10,930 nucleotides of DNA from positions 1-10,930 of the forward strand of contig CAMZHY010000079.1 of NCBI GenBank assembly GCA_947307005.1. Reading direction: 5' to 3'. This document shows positions 1 through 7,151 of the stretch, in pieces. This DNA is from an uncultured Planctomycetaceae bacterium (lineage in GTDB: Bacteria > Planctomycetota > Planctomycetia > Pirellulales > Thermoguttaceae). Both the position numbers and the translations under genes were made by a program. How positions within the stretch are numbered: position 1 is the stretch's first letter; each line of letters starts with the position of its first letter. The notes under the pieces are model-generated. The model was given only the letters and a program-made list of their open reading frames with translations. It ran no database searches and was not told the DNA's origin.

Positions 1-699
1 GCGCGCGACGGCGAGAAGATCGACAATATCGAACAGGCGCTCGACCGCGCGGTCGCGTGCGGCGTGAAGAATCTCGTCGTCCTGCCGACGCTGCTCATGC
101 ATGGCGCGGAATACGACGAAACGGTCGCCGCCGTCCGGCGTCGCGCGGACCGTTTCGCGTCCGTTCGAATCGCCGAGCCGCTCCTCGGGCGCGCGTTTCC
201 CGATCCGAGCGTCTCGAACGCAGACCAAGAGTCGGTCGTTCGCGCGCTGACCGACGACGCGGTCGCCGTTTCGGGCTGCGAGTCGCTCGACGCGGCGGCG
301 GAGCGGGGGACCGCGTGCGTCTTCCTCGGGCATGGGACGTCGCACAGCGCGAGCGTCGCGTATTCCCAGACGCAGGCGGCGGTCGCCAAACTCGGTTATA
401 AAAACGTCTGGATCGGAACGGTCGAAGGGAAGCCCGAAACGACCGCCTGCGACCGCGTGATCGACGCGGTCGCCGCCGCCGGATTCCGCAACGTCGTTCT
501 GCGACCTCTCATGGTCGTCGCGGGGGATCACGCGAACAACGACATGGCGGGCGACGACGACGATTCCTGGAAAACCCTCTTTAACGCGTCGGGCAAGTTC
601 GATTCCGTCGAGACGCAGATTCTCGGGTTGGGGCGCCTTCCCGCGATTCGCGACGCGTATCTCGCCCGACTCGCCGAAGCGACGGAGACCGACAAATGA
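1..699 (+). CDS. cbiK: Sirohydrochlorin cobaltochelatase CbiK, N-terminus missing
   Basis: This protein inserts Co2+ into sirohydrochlorin (or its oxidised form) in the anaerobic cobalamin route. The frame is open from base 1 to the TGA at 697-699, giving 232 visible residues; Salmonella CbiK has about 264, so roughly 30 or more N-terminal residues lie upstream. A GTG at 64 is in frame, but the residues before it already fit the family, so it is not the start. Both metal-handling histidines are visible: one in GHGTSHSASVAY (codon 111, bases 331-333) and one in PLMVVAGDHANNDM (codon 177, bases 529-531), followed by the typical DSWK. The C-terminal GLGRLPAIRDAY also fits. With the N-terminus unseen I cannot say whether it carries a signal peptide, as the periplasmic CbiK-P of sulfate reducers does. 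Its stop overlaps the next start as ATGA. Confidence 0.93.
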   Translation, partial: ARDGEKIDNIEQALDRAVACGVKNLVVLPTLLMHGAEYDETVAAVRRRADRFASVRIAEPLLGRAFPDPSVSNADQESVVRALTDDAVAVSGCESLDAAAERGTACVFLGHGTSHSASVAYSQTQAAVAKLGYKNVWIGTVEGKPETTACDRVIDAVAAAGFRNVVLRPLMVVAGDHANNDMAGDDDDSWKTLFNASGKFDSVETQILGLGRLPAIRDAYLARLAEATETDK

Positions 700-1556
700 A
701 ACGAATGCCGCGCCGTCTTTTCCTCTCGTGCCTCCTCGCGAACGCGCTCGTCCTCGGCTGCGACTCCGGCGGCGACGACTTGAGCGCGCCGATTCCCGCG
801 TCCGCGCCCGTTCCTCTCGTCGATCTGCCCGACGGAACCTATACGGTCGATTTTACGACGGACAGCCCGATGTTCCACGTCAACGAGACGCGCGAGGGAA
901 AGAGCGTCATGACGGTCGACTCGGGGCGCGCGACGCTTCATCTCGTCATGCCGTCGAAGAACGTCGTGAACCTCTTTCTCGGCAAGGCGGAGGACGCGCG
1001 GCGACCGGGCGCGGCGCTCCTCTTTCCCTCGGACGAACGCGTCGTCTACAGCGACGGGGTCGCCGAGACCGTCTACGCCTACGAGCTGCCCGTCCCCGTA
1101 ATCGACGCCAAGTTCGACGTCGCGCTCGTCGGAAGAAAAGGGAATTGGTACGACCATCGCGCGAAGGTTTCGAACCCCGTCCCCGTTGAAAACCCGGCGT
1201 CGTCCGTCAAGCTGACGCCGGGCGAATACCTGATTCCGGTCGCGCTCGAGGGCGGCTCCGGGCGCGGCGGCGTCGAGTCGCCCGTGAAAGTCGTCGTCGG
1301 CGACGACGGGTTCCTCGTCGCGCTCAAATGGAGCAGTCCGAATTACGACTACATGATCGTCGACGGCGCCCGATATGAAGCGTCCGTCGTCGACGGGCGT
1401 TCCGTCTTCGAGTTTTCCGTCCCCGATCTCTCCAAGCCGATCCCCGTCGTCGCGGATTCCGTCGCGATGAGCCGTCCTCACGAGATCGAATACGAGCTGC
1501 GTTTCGACCTGACCGCCGCGCGGCTCCAAGAACCGACCGCCGAAACAACCCCGTAA
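696..1556 (+). CDS. Lipoprotein with two tandem related beta-rich domains, function unknown
   Basis: The protein has 286 residues. The N-terminus KRMPRRLFLSCLLANALVLGC is a basic, hydrophobic lipoprotein signal ending at Cys22 (VLGC, a slightly degenerate lipobox), followed by a Gly/Pro/Ser-rich linker to about residue 45. Two domains of about 100-115 residues follow, roughly 46-160 and 172-272. Each opens with a Gly-Tyr strand (DGTYTV, PGEYLI), continues with strand-rich sequence (VNLFLGKAEDA; SSPNYDYMIVDG), and ends with a Pro-Ile/Val segment and a closing strand (WYDHRAKV, HEIEYELRF). I recall SPNYDYMIVDG-type domains from cell-surface proteins of anaerobic Firmicutes near iron or B12 uptake genes, but can give no accepted function. 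A NEAT- or Shp-like ligand-binding fold is only a possibility. GGAG at 684-687 lies 8 nt before the ATG, and the start overlaps the cbiK stop. Position between chelatase and binding protein suggests an accessory role in capture of corrinoid, tetrapyrrole or metal. Confidence 0.85.
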   Translation: MKRMPRRLFLSCLLANALVLGCDSGGDDLSAPIPASAPVPLVDLPDGTYTVDFTTDSPMFHVNETREGKSVMTVDSGRATLHLVMPSKNVVNLFLGKAEDARRPGAALLFPSDERVVYSDGVAETVYAYELPVPVIDAKFDVALVGRKGNWYDHRAKVSNPVPVENPASSVKLTPGEYLIPVALEGGSGRGGVESPVKVVVGDDGFLVALKWSSPNYDYMIVDGARYEASVVDGRSVFEFSVPDLSKPIPVVADSVAMSRPHEIEYELRFDLTAARLQEPTAETTP

Positions 1557-1578
1557 GCCGCGCCGCAAGTTCCCCTTC

Positions 1579-2748
1579 ATGACGTCCCGTTCGTTCCCGA
1601 TTCCCGCCTTTTTCGCGCTGACGATCCTTCTCGCGGCGCTCGCGTCCCTTTCCGGCTGCGACGCCGCGCCGCGCGACGCCGCGGAACCGACCCCGACGTC
1701 GCTGGGCGCGCTTCCGCTCGAATATGCGCGACAGTTTTCGATCGAGCGGTTCGCGGGCGGGTATTCCCTCGTTCGCGTCGCCGACGGGCGCGAGTACGTT
1801 CTCGTTCCTAACGGCGCGCCGCGAACGAACTTGGGACGCCCGAACGCGACGGTTGTCGAGACGCCGTGCGAGAGAATCTACCTTGCGGCGTCGGCGGCGA
1901 CCGACCTGATCCTTCGTCTCGACGCGCTCGATCGCGTCGCGTGCTGCAGCGTTTCGTCGAAAGACGGCTTATTTCCAGAGGCGCGGGCGGCGATCGAGTC
2001 GGGCGCGATCGCGAACGTGGGAAAATACGCCGCGCCCGATTACGAGGCGCTTTTGAATCGCGGCTGCGCGCTCGCGCTTGAATCGACGATGATAACGCAC
2101 GCGCCGAAGGTTCGCGAGCAGCTCGAACGACTGGGAATCCCCGTCTTCGTCGAACGCTCCAATTACGAATCGGAGCCGCTGGGACGCCTCGAGTGGATCA
2201 AGCTCTACGGCGCGCTTTTCGGGAAGGAAGAGGAGGCGACGGCGTTTTTCGAGCGCGAAAAGAAGAAAGTGGAGACGCTCGTCGCGAGTCTCGGCGAAAT
2301 CGACGCGTCGCGCCGAAAGAAGGTCGCGTTCTTTTACGTTTCCTCGAACGGCTACGTGAACGTCCGCAAGCCGGGAGACTACCTGTGCAAAATCATCGAC
2401 GTCTGCGGGGGCGTGTACGCGCTCGACGGGCTTCGCCTTTCGGAGTCGGAATCGAACGCGCTCTCGACGGTCAACGTCGATTGGGAGGTCTTCTACCGCA
2501 ACGCCGCCGACGCGGACGTGCTGATTTACAACGGCGCGATCGGCGGCGGGGTCGCGTCGCTCGAGGAGCTTTTCGCGAAGAACGAACTTTTCCGCGAGTT
2601 CAAAGCGGTCAAGACGGGCGACGTTTGGAATTCGACCGCGAACACGTATCTGGAGATCGGCGGGGTCGCGGAGCTCTTTTCAGACTTTCACGCGGCGATC
2701 GGCGGCGATTACGACGGGGCGACGCGCTACCTTAAGCGTCTGAAATAG
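1579..2748 (+). CDS. btuF: Corrinoid-type ABC transporter substrate-binding lipoprotein (BtuF-like)
   Basis: This 389-residue periplasmic-binding-protein family 2 (BtuF/FepB/FhuD fold) protein is presumed to capture corrinoids outside the membrane and deliver them to the permease encoded next. It has a clear lipoprotein signal: basic start, hydrophobic stretch 10-26 and a perfect lipobox LSGC with Cys27. The N-lobe includes residues about 95-195 (RIYLAASAATDLILRLDAL; ALESTMITHAPKVREQLERLGIPVFVE), then PLGRLEWIKLYGALFGKE and a charged helix, then the C-lobe from about 248. Glu156 (DYEALL) and Glu303 (DWEVF) sit where this family usually has the two glutamates that salt-bridge to the permease dimer. 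About 100 residues precede the conserved core, including a GYSLVRVADGREYVLV strand pair also known in related clostridial proteins. No Shine-Dalgarno is visible in the 22-nt gap before the ATG. The substrate is inferred from context; siderophore or heme cannot be excluded by sequence alone. Confidence 0.88.
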   Translation: MTSRSFPIPAFFALTILLAALASLSGCDAAPRDAAEPTPTSLGALPLEYARQFSIERFAGGYSLVRVADGREYVLVPNGAPRTNLGRPNATVVETPCERIYLAASAATDLILRLDALDRVACCSVSSKDGLFPEARAAIESGAIANVGKYAAPDYEALLNRGCALALESTMITHAPKVREQLERLGIPVFVERSNYESEPLGRLEWIKLYGALFGKEEEATAFFEREKKKVETLVASLGEIDASRRKKVAFFYVSSNGYVNVRKPGDYLCKIIDVCGGVYALDGLRLSESESNALSTVNVDWEVFYRNAADADVLIYNGAIGGGVASLEELFAKNELFREFKAVKTGDVWNSTANTYLEIGGVAELFSDFHAAIGGDYDGATRYLKRLK

Positions 2749-2752
2749 CGCG

Positions 2753-2758
2753 AGGAGG
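2753..2758 (+). promoter_or_regulatory. Shine-Dalgarno of the permease gene
   Basis: AGGAGG in the 18-nt gap after btuF. Its 8-nt distance to ATG 2767 favours that codon over GTG 2764. Confidence 0.7.
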
Positions 2759-2766
2759 GGACGGTG

Positions 2767-3774
2767 ATGAACAGAACGCTCGTCTTGAGCGCGATTCTTG
2801 CGGCGGTCGTCGTCGCGCTTGCGCTCGCGAATCTCGTCTCGGGAAGCGCGCAGCTTACGCTCTCCGAAACGGCGAGGATTCTGACGACCTGCGACGTCTC
2901 AAGCGTCGAGGGCGCGATCGTCTGGAAGATACGCGTCCCGCGAATGATCGCGGCGGCGCTCCTCGGCGGCGCGCTGGCGCTTTCGGGCTATCTTCTTCAA
3001 GCGTTCTTTAGGAATCCGATCGCGGGCCCGTACGTTCTGGGGATTTCTTCGGGGTCGAAGCTTGTCGTCGCGGCGCTTCTCGTCGCGTCGAGTCGCTACG
3101 GGATCGCGCTCCATTCGTCGACGCTTGCGGGCGCGGCGTTTCTCGGCGCGACGGCGACGACGCTTTTCGTGATCCTCGCGGCGCGGAGGGTTCGCAGCAT
3201 GTCGATCCTGATCGTCTGCGGGGTCATGATCGGCTATATCTGTTCGGCGGCGACGGAACTCGTCGTCTCCTTCGCGGACGACTACAACATTGTGAACCTG
3301 CACAACTGGTCGACGGGGAGTTTTTCGTCGATCTCATGGAACGACGTCGGCAGTTTGACGCCCCTCGTCGCGGCGGGCTCCGTCTTTGTCTTTTTCCTCT
3401 CGAAGGGGATCGGGGCGTATCTCTATGGCGAAGACTACGCCTTTAGCGTCGGCGTCAATTTGAAGGTTTTTCGCGTTCTTCTGGTCGTCGGCTCGAGCCT
3501 CCTTTCGGCGACGGTCACGGCGTTTGCGGGGCCGATTTCCTTCGTCGGCGTCGCCGCGCCGCACATAACGCGGAGCGTTTACAAATCCTCCGACCCGCGA
3601 ACGGTTATGGCGGGCTCCTTTCTCGTGGGCGCGGCCTTCTGCCTTCTGAGCGACTGGCTTGCGCGACGGCTCTTCGCGCCTCGGGAACTCAGCGTGAGCA
3701 CGATCACGGCGATTCTCGGCGCGCCGATCGTCGTTTCGATGCTGCTCCGCCGGAAAGGAGGGGCGCGTGTCTGA
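2767..3774 (+). CDS. btuC: FecCD/BtuC-family ABC transporter permease
   Basis: This integral-membrane permease of about 335 residues belongs to the FecCD family (BtuC, FhuB, FepD) and forms a homodimeric channel; about ten hydrophobic segments are evident. Family signatures run in order: GALALSGYLLQAFFRNPIAGP followed by YVLGISSGSKLV near the N-terminus, a central NLHNWSTGSFSSISW, FVGVAAPHITRS (the cytoplasmic region that docks the ATPase), and the closing TITAILGAPIVVSMLLRRK. ATG at 2767 is chosen because AGGAGG at 2753-2758 lies 8 nt upstream; an in-frame GTG directly before it (2764) would leave only 5 nt and adds one residue. An 18-nt gap separates it from btuF, and its TGA lies inside the start of the fused ATPase gene (8-nt overlap), fitting translational coupling. 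Corrinoid specificity is inferred from the surrounding cobalamin genes. Confidence 0.9.
   Translation: MNRTLVLSAILAAVVVALALANLVSGSAQLTLSETARILTTCDVSSVEGAIVWKIRVPRMIAAALLGGALALSGYLLQAFFRNPIAGPYVLGISSGSKLVVAALLVASSRYGIALHSSTLAGAAFLGATATTLFVILAARRVRSMSILIVCGVMIGYICSAATELVVSFADDYNIVNLHNWSTGSFSSISWNDVGSLTPLVAAGSVFVFFLSKGIGAYLYGEDYAFSVGVNLKVFRVLLVVGSSLLSATVTAFAGPISFVGVAAPHITRSVYKSSDPRTVMAGSFLVGAAFCLLSDWLARRLFAPRELSVSTITAILGAPIVVSMLLRRKGGARV
3756..3761 (+). promoter_or_regulatory. Shine-Dalgarno of the ATPase-CobQ fusion gene
   Basis: AGGAGG lies inside the last codons of the permease gene, 5 nt before the GTG at 3767. It supports that non-ATG start and the 8-nt gene overlap. Confidence 0.7.
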
Positions 3775-6079
3775 ACTTCGCGCGGACAAGCTGACCGTCG
3801 GCTACGGCGGCGCGCCTCTTGTTTCGGAGATCGATTTACGGCTGCGACCGGGCGCGATCGTCGCGCTTATCGGTCCGAACGGGTCGGGGAAGTCGACGCT
3901 TCTTCGGACGCTCGCCGGGTCGCTCGCGCCGGTGCGCGGCGCGGTTCTGCTCGACGGCGCCGATCTGCGGACGGTTCCGCGCTCGACGCGCGCGCGAACG
4001 ACGGCGGTCATGACGACGGCGCGAACGTCGACGGACTACGCGACGTGTTTCGACGTCGCGAGCGTCGGACGCTATCAGTTTACGGGCGTTTTCGGGCGAA
4101 TCACGGAGTCGGACGCGCGCGCGGTCGACGAGGCGCTCGCGGCGGTCGACGCGCTCGACCTGCGCGACGCGGATTTCTCGCGGCTCAGCGACGGTCAGAA
4201 ACAGCGCGTCTTGCTCGCGCGCGCGCTCGTTCAGGAGCCGGAGATCATGCTCCTCGACGAGCCGACGAGCTTTCTGGACGCGGGCGCGAAGCTCGAGTTC
4301 GTCGCGCTTTTGAAGAAGCTCGCGCGCGAGCGGCGGATCGGAATCGTCGCGGCGCTGCACGAGCTTGAACTCGTCAAGGCGGTCGCGGACGAGGTCGTTT
4401 GCGTCTCGAAGGACGGGCGCGTCGATAAGATCGGGAGCGTCGCGGACGTCTTTCAGAGGGAATACCTCAAGAAACTTTTTTGCGTCAAATCGGACGCGTT
4501 CGACCAGATTTACGGGTTCTTTAGCGAACCGCCGCGCCGCGCCGAGGAGCGACGTTCGTTCCCCGACGTCTGCCGCCGAAACGCGACGTCGCGCGTCAAG
4601 TTTCTGATGGTTCAGGGAACGACGTCCAACGCCGGCAAAAGCCTGATAACGGCGGGGCTGTGCCGCGTGTTGACGCGGGACGGGTTTCGCGTCGCGCCCT
4701 TCAAATCGCAGAATATGGCGCTCAATTCGTTCGTGACGGAAGACGGGCTCGAGATGGGGCGCGCGCAGGTCATGCAGGCGGAAGCGTGCCGAATCAAGCC
4801 GAGCGTCTTCATGAACCCGATCCTCCTCAAGCCGACCGACGACTGCGGGTCGCAGGTGATCGTCAACGGTCGAGTCGTCGGCAATATGCGCGCGCGCGAG
4901 TATTTCGAGTATAAAAAAAGCCTTGTCCCCGAGATCCTCGCGGCGGTCGAAAAAGTCTCCGAATCGGCGGACGTCGTGATTATCGAAGGCGCGGGGTCGC
5001 CCGCCGAAATCAACCTCAAAGAGAACGATATTGTGAACATGGGGATGGCGCGGCTCGTCGACGCGCCCGTTCTGCTCGTCGGCGATATCGACCGGGGCGG
5101 CGTTTTCGCGCAGCTTCTCGGGACGCTCGAACTCCTCGAGCCGGAGGAACGCGCGCGCGTCAAAGGGCTGATCGTGAACAAGTTCCGGGGCGACAAATCC
5201 CTCCTTGATTCGGGAATCGTCGCGCTTGAAGAACGTTCCGGGGTTCCGGTCGCGGGCGTCGTTCCTTATATGACGCTCACGCTTGACGACGAGGATTCTC
5301 TCTCGGAACGCTTTGACCGTAAAAAGCGCGGACGCCTGACCGTCGGCGTCGTTCGTTTTCCGCGCCTCTCGAATTTTACCGATTTTAACGTCTTCGAGCA
5401 GTTTGCCGATGTTTCCGTTCTCTATCTCCGCCGTCCCGAAGAAGTTCGCGACCTCGACCTGCTGATTCTTCCGGGGAGCAAGAACACGGTCGCGGACGTT
5501 CGTTGGCTCCAAGAAACCGGAATGGCGGCGGCGATTGGCGAATACGCGCGAAGCGGCGCGCCCTTGATCGGCGTCTGCGGCGGTTATCAGGCGCTCGGCG
5601 AGTCGATCGACGACCCCGAAGGCGTCGAAGGGGGCGGCTCCGTCGCCGGTCTCGGACTGCTTCCCGTCAAAACGACGCTTCGCGCGCGCAAACAACGCCG
5701 TCAGATTCGCGGCGTTTTCGTCGCGCCGACGGGACCGCTGGCGACGCTCGCGGGCGCCGAGTTTTCGGGGTATGAAATTCACATGGGCGAAACGGCGCCG
5801 ACGGTCGAAGGACTGGCGGAGTTTGCCTCGGAGGGGACGGGATACTGTCGCGCCAACGTTTACGGCGCGTACGTTCACGGGCTTTTCGACGACGCGGAGG
5901 TCGTCCGGCGACTCGTCGCCGCGCTCGCGCGACGTCGCGGTCTCGCGCTGGAGACGGACGCCGCCGTCGATTACGCGACGCTCAAGGAGCGCGAATACGA
6001 CCGTCTCGCGGCGACGGTTCGCGAGCATTTGGATATGACGCTGATTTACGACGTTTTGGGAGTCGCTCGCCATGGATAA
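3767..6079 (+). CDS. cobQ: Fusion protein: BtuD-type ABC ATPase + cobyric acid synthase CobQ/CbiP
   Basis: This 770-residue protein has two complete halves. Residues 1-250 are an ABC ATPase: Walker A GPNGSGKST (36-44), signature LSDGQKQRV (140-148, Asp in place of the usual Gly), Walker B IMLLDEPTSFLD (Asp164, Glu165) and switch His198. The usual Q-loop glutamine is not evident (VMTTARTS, 81-88), as I recall for some FecE-like relatives. After a charged linker (about 252-275), residues 276-770 form a full-length cobyric acid synthase (about 495 residues; the family is usually near 500). This half has P-loop GTTSNAGKS (284-292), PFKSQNMALNSF, MNPILLKP, IEGAGSPAEINL, VGDIDRGGVFA, LPGSKNTVADVRWL, and a class I amidotransferase domain with nucleophile Cys604 (GVCGGYQALG) and His704 (GAYVHGLFD). 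CobQ amidates adenosylcobyrinic a,c-diamide at four side chains with glutamine and ATP. GTG start; the end overlaps cobT by 8 nt. No stop, frameshift or compositional break is seen at the junction. Confidence 0.93.
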   Translation: MSELRADKLTVGYGGAPLVSEIDLRLRPGAIVALIGPNGSGKSTLLRTLAGSLAPVRGAVLLDGADLRTVPRSTRARTTAVMTTARTSTDYATCFDVASVGRYQFTGVFGRITESDARAVDEALAAVDALDLRDADFSRLSDGQKQRVLLARALVQEPEIMLLDEPTSFLDAGAKLEFVALLKKLARERRIGIVAALHELELVKAVADEVVCVSKDGRVDKIGSVADVFQREYLKKLFCVKSDAFDQIYGFFSEPPRRAEERRSFPDVCRRNATSRVKFLMVQGTTSNAGKSLITAGLCRVLTRDGFRVAPFKSQNMALNSFVTEDGLEMGRAQVMQAEACRIKPSVFMNPILLKPTDDCGSQVIVNGRVVGNMRAREYFEYKKSLVPEILAAVEKVSESADVVIIEGAGSPAEINLKENDIVNMGMARLVDAPVLLVGDIDRGGVFAQLLGTLELLEPEERARVKGLIVNKFRGDKSLLDSGIVALEERSGVPVAGVVPYMTLTLDDEDSLSERFDRKKRGRLTVGVVRFPRLSNFTDFNVFEQFADVSVLYLRRPEEVRDLDLLILPGSKNTVADVRWLQETGMAAAIGEYARSGAPLIGVCGGYQALGESIDDPEGVEGGGSVAGLGLLPVKTTLRARKQRRQIRGVFVAPTGPLATLAGAEFSGYEIHMGETAPTVEGLAEFASEGTGYCRANVYGAYVHGLFDDAEVVRRLVAALARRRGLALETDAAVDYATLKEREYDRLAATVREHLDMTLIYDVLGVARHG

Positions 6080-7151
6080 ACGCGAACTTTTTACGACGGC
6101 GTTTCCGCCCCTCGACGACGCGGCGGCGCGCGCGGCGCGCGTTCGGTGGGATTGCATATCCAAGCCGCTCGACGCGCTCGGCGACTTTGAGACGCTCGTC
6201 TGTCGACTCGCCGCGATTCAGGGCGACGCGCGCCCGGTCGTGAAACCGCGCGCCGCCGTCGTCATGTGCGGCGACAACGGAGTAATCGCCGAGGGCGTCT
6301 CGCAGTGCGGGAGCGAAGCGACGGTCGCGGTCGCGTCCGCGCTAGGACGCGGCGAGAGTTCCGCGTCCGTTCTCGGGCGCGCCGCCGACGTTCGGATCGT
6401 CCCGATCGACGTCGGAATCGCGTCCGACGCGCCGATTTCCGGCGTCGTCTCCGCGAAGATCGCGCCGGGAACGAAGAATTTCGCCGTCGAACCCGCCATG
6501 ACGGAAGAAGAGACGCTGCGCGCGATCGGCGTCGGATTCGACGCGGCGCGCGACCTCGCCGCGCAAGGAATCCGCGCTCTTGCGGCGGGCGAGATGGGCG
6601 TCGGCGACACGACGACCGCGACCGCGATTCTCTGCGCGATTCTCGGGCTCGACCCGGACCCGTTCGTCGGGCGCGGCGCGGGGCTCGACGACGCCGGACT
6701 GGCGCGCAAGAGGCGAACGATTAGCGCCGCGCTGGCGCGTTACGACTTTTCGAGAATCGCGGACGAAAAAGAACGCGCGCTCGCGATTCTCCGGACGTTC
6801 GGCGGATTTGAAATCGCGGCGCTCGTCGGCCTGTGCGTCGGCGGCGCGGTCCGCCGCGTTCCCGTCTTTCTCGACGGTCTCGTGACCGCCGTCGCGGCGC
6901 TGATCGCCGAAAGGATCGCGCCCGGGGTCCGCGAACGTCTCGTCGCGACCCACGCCGGACGCGAGAAGGGGATCGCCGTCGCGCTTCAAAAACTAGAATT
7001 AACGCCCTTCGTCGCGGGAAACGTCTCCTTCGGGGAAGGCGCGGGCGCGATTATGTCCTTTCCGATTCTCGACGTCGCGCTCTCGTTTTTTGAGAACGCG
7101 TCGACCTTTGACGACGTTAAGCTCGCGCAATATCGGAGGTTCGAGTCATGA
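6072..7151 (+). CDS. cobT: Nicotinate-nucleotide--dimethylbenzimidazole phosphoribosyltransferase CobT
   Basis: CobT transfers phosphoribose from nicotinate mononucleotide to the lower-ligand base (5,6-dimethylbenzimidazole or another base), giving the alpha-riboside phosphate for the nucleotide loop; it acts in the cytosol. The 359 residues match the usual length of about 350. Motifs in order: GDNGVIAEGVSQCGSEAT (67-84), PIDVGI, GEMGVGDTTTATA (173-185, Glu174), GRGAGLDDAGLARK (200-213), RVPVFLDGLVTAVAAL, and the C-terminal SFGEGAGAIMSFPILDVA, whose Glu322 corresponds to the catalytic base Glu317 of the Salmonella enzyme. GGGAG at 6058-6062 lies 9 nt before the ATG. The gene starts 8 nt inside the upstream fusion gene and ends in an ATGA overlap with cobU. 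Which base it prefers cannot be read from sequence alone; the segment after GVS differs from the Salmonella type. Confidence 0.95.
   Translation: MDKRELFTTAFPPLDDAAARAARVRWDCISKPLDALGDFETLVCRLAAIQGDARPVVKPRAAVVMCGDNGVIAEGVSQCGSEATVAVASALGRGESSASVLGRAADVRIVPIDVGIASDAPISGVVSAKIAPGTKNFAVEPAMTEEETLRAIGVGFDAARDLAAQGIRALAAGEMGVGDTTTATAILCAILGLDPDPFVGRGAGLDDAGLARKRRTISAALARYDFSRIADEKERALAILRTFGGFEIAALVGLCVGGAVRRVPVFLDGLVTAVAALIAERIAPGVRERLVATHAGREKGIAVALQKLELTPFVAGNVSFGEGAGAIMSFPILDVALSFFENASTFDDVKLAQYRRFES

Noticed and set aside
64..699. CbiK starting at the GTG at 64
   Set aside because: The codons from base 1 to 63 continue the family sequence (a helix leading into VKNLVVLPTLLMHG), so the gene is truncated by the window edge rather than starting at 64.
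528..1580. Minus-strand open frame opposite cbiK and the lipoprotein gene
   Set aside because: Shadow frame with the same Arg/Asp-rich composition; the plus-strand reading has a lipobox, a ribosome site and family-like domains.
4544..4610. Possible separate translation start for CobQ within the fusion gene
   Set aside because: GAGGAG at 4544-4549 looks like a ribosome site, but no in-frame ATG, GTG or TTG follows at suitable spacing; the ATG at 4608 has no ribosome site and falls inside the first strand of the CobQ domain.
3836..6163. Very long open frame on the minus strand (about 775 codons) opposite the ATPase-CobQ fusion
   Set aside because: The translation is Arg/Asp-rich low-complexity sequence with no family motif. 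GC-rich NCG/GTC/GAC codon use on the plus strand rarely creates stops in the complementary frame, so this is a shadow of a confidently identified gene.
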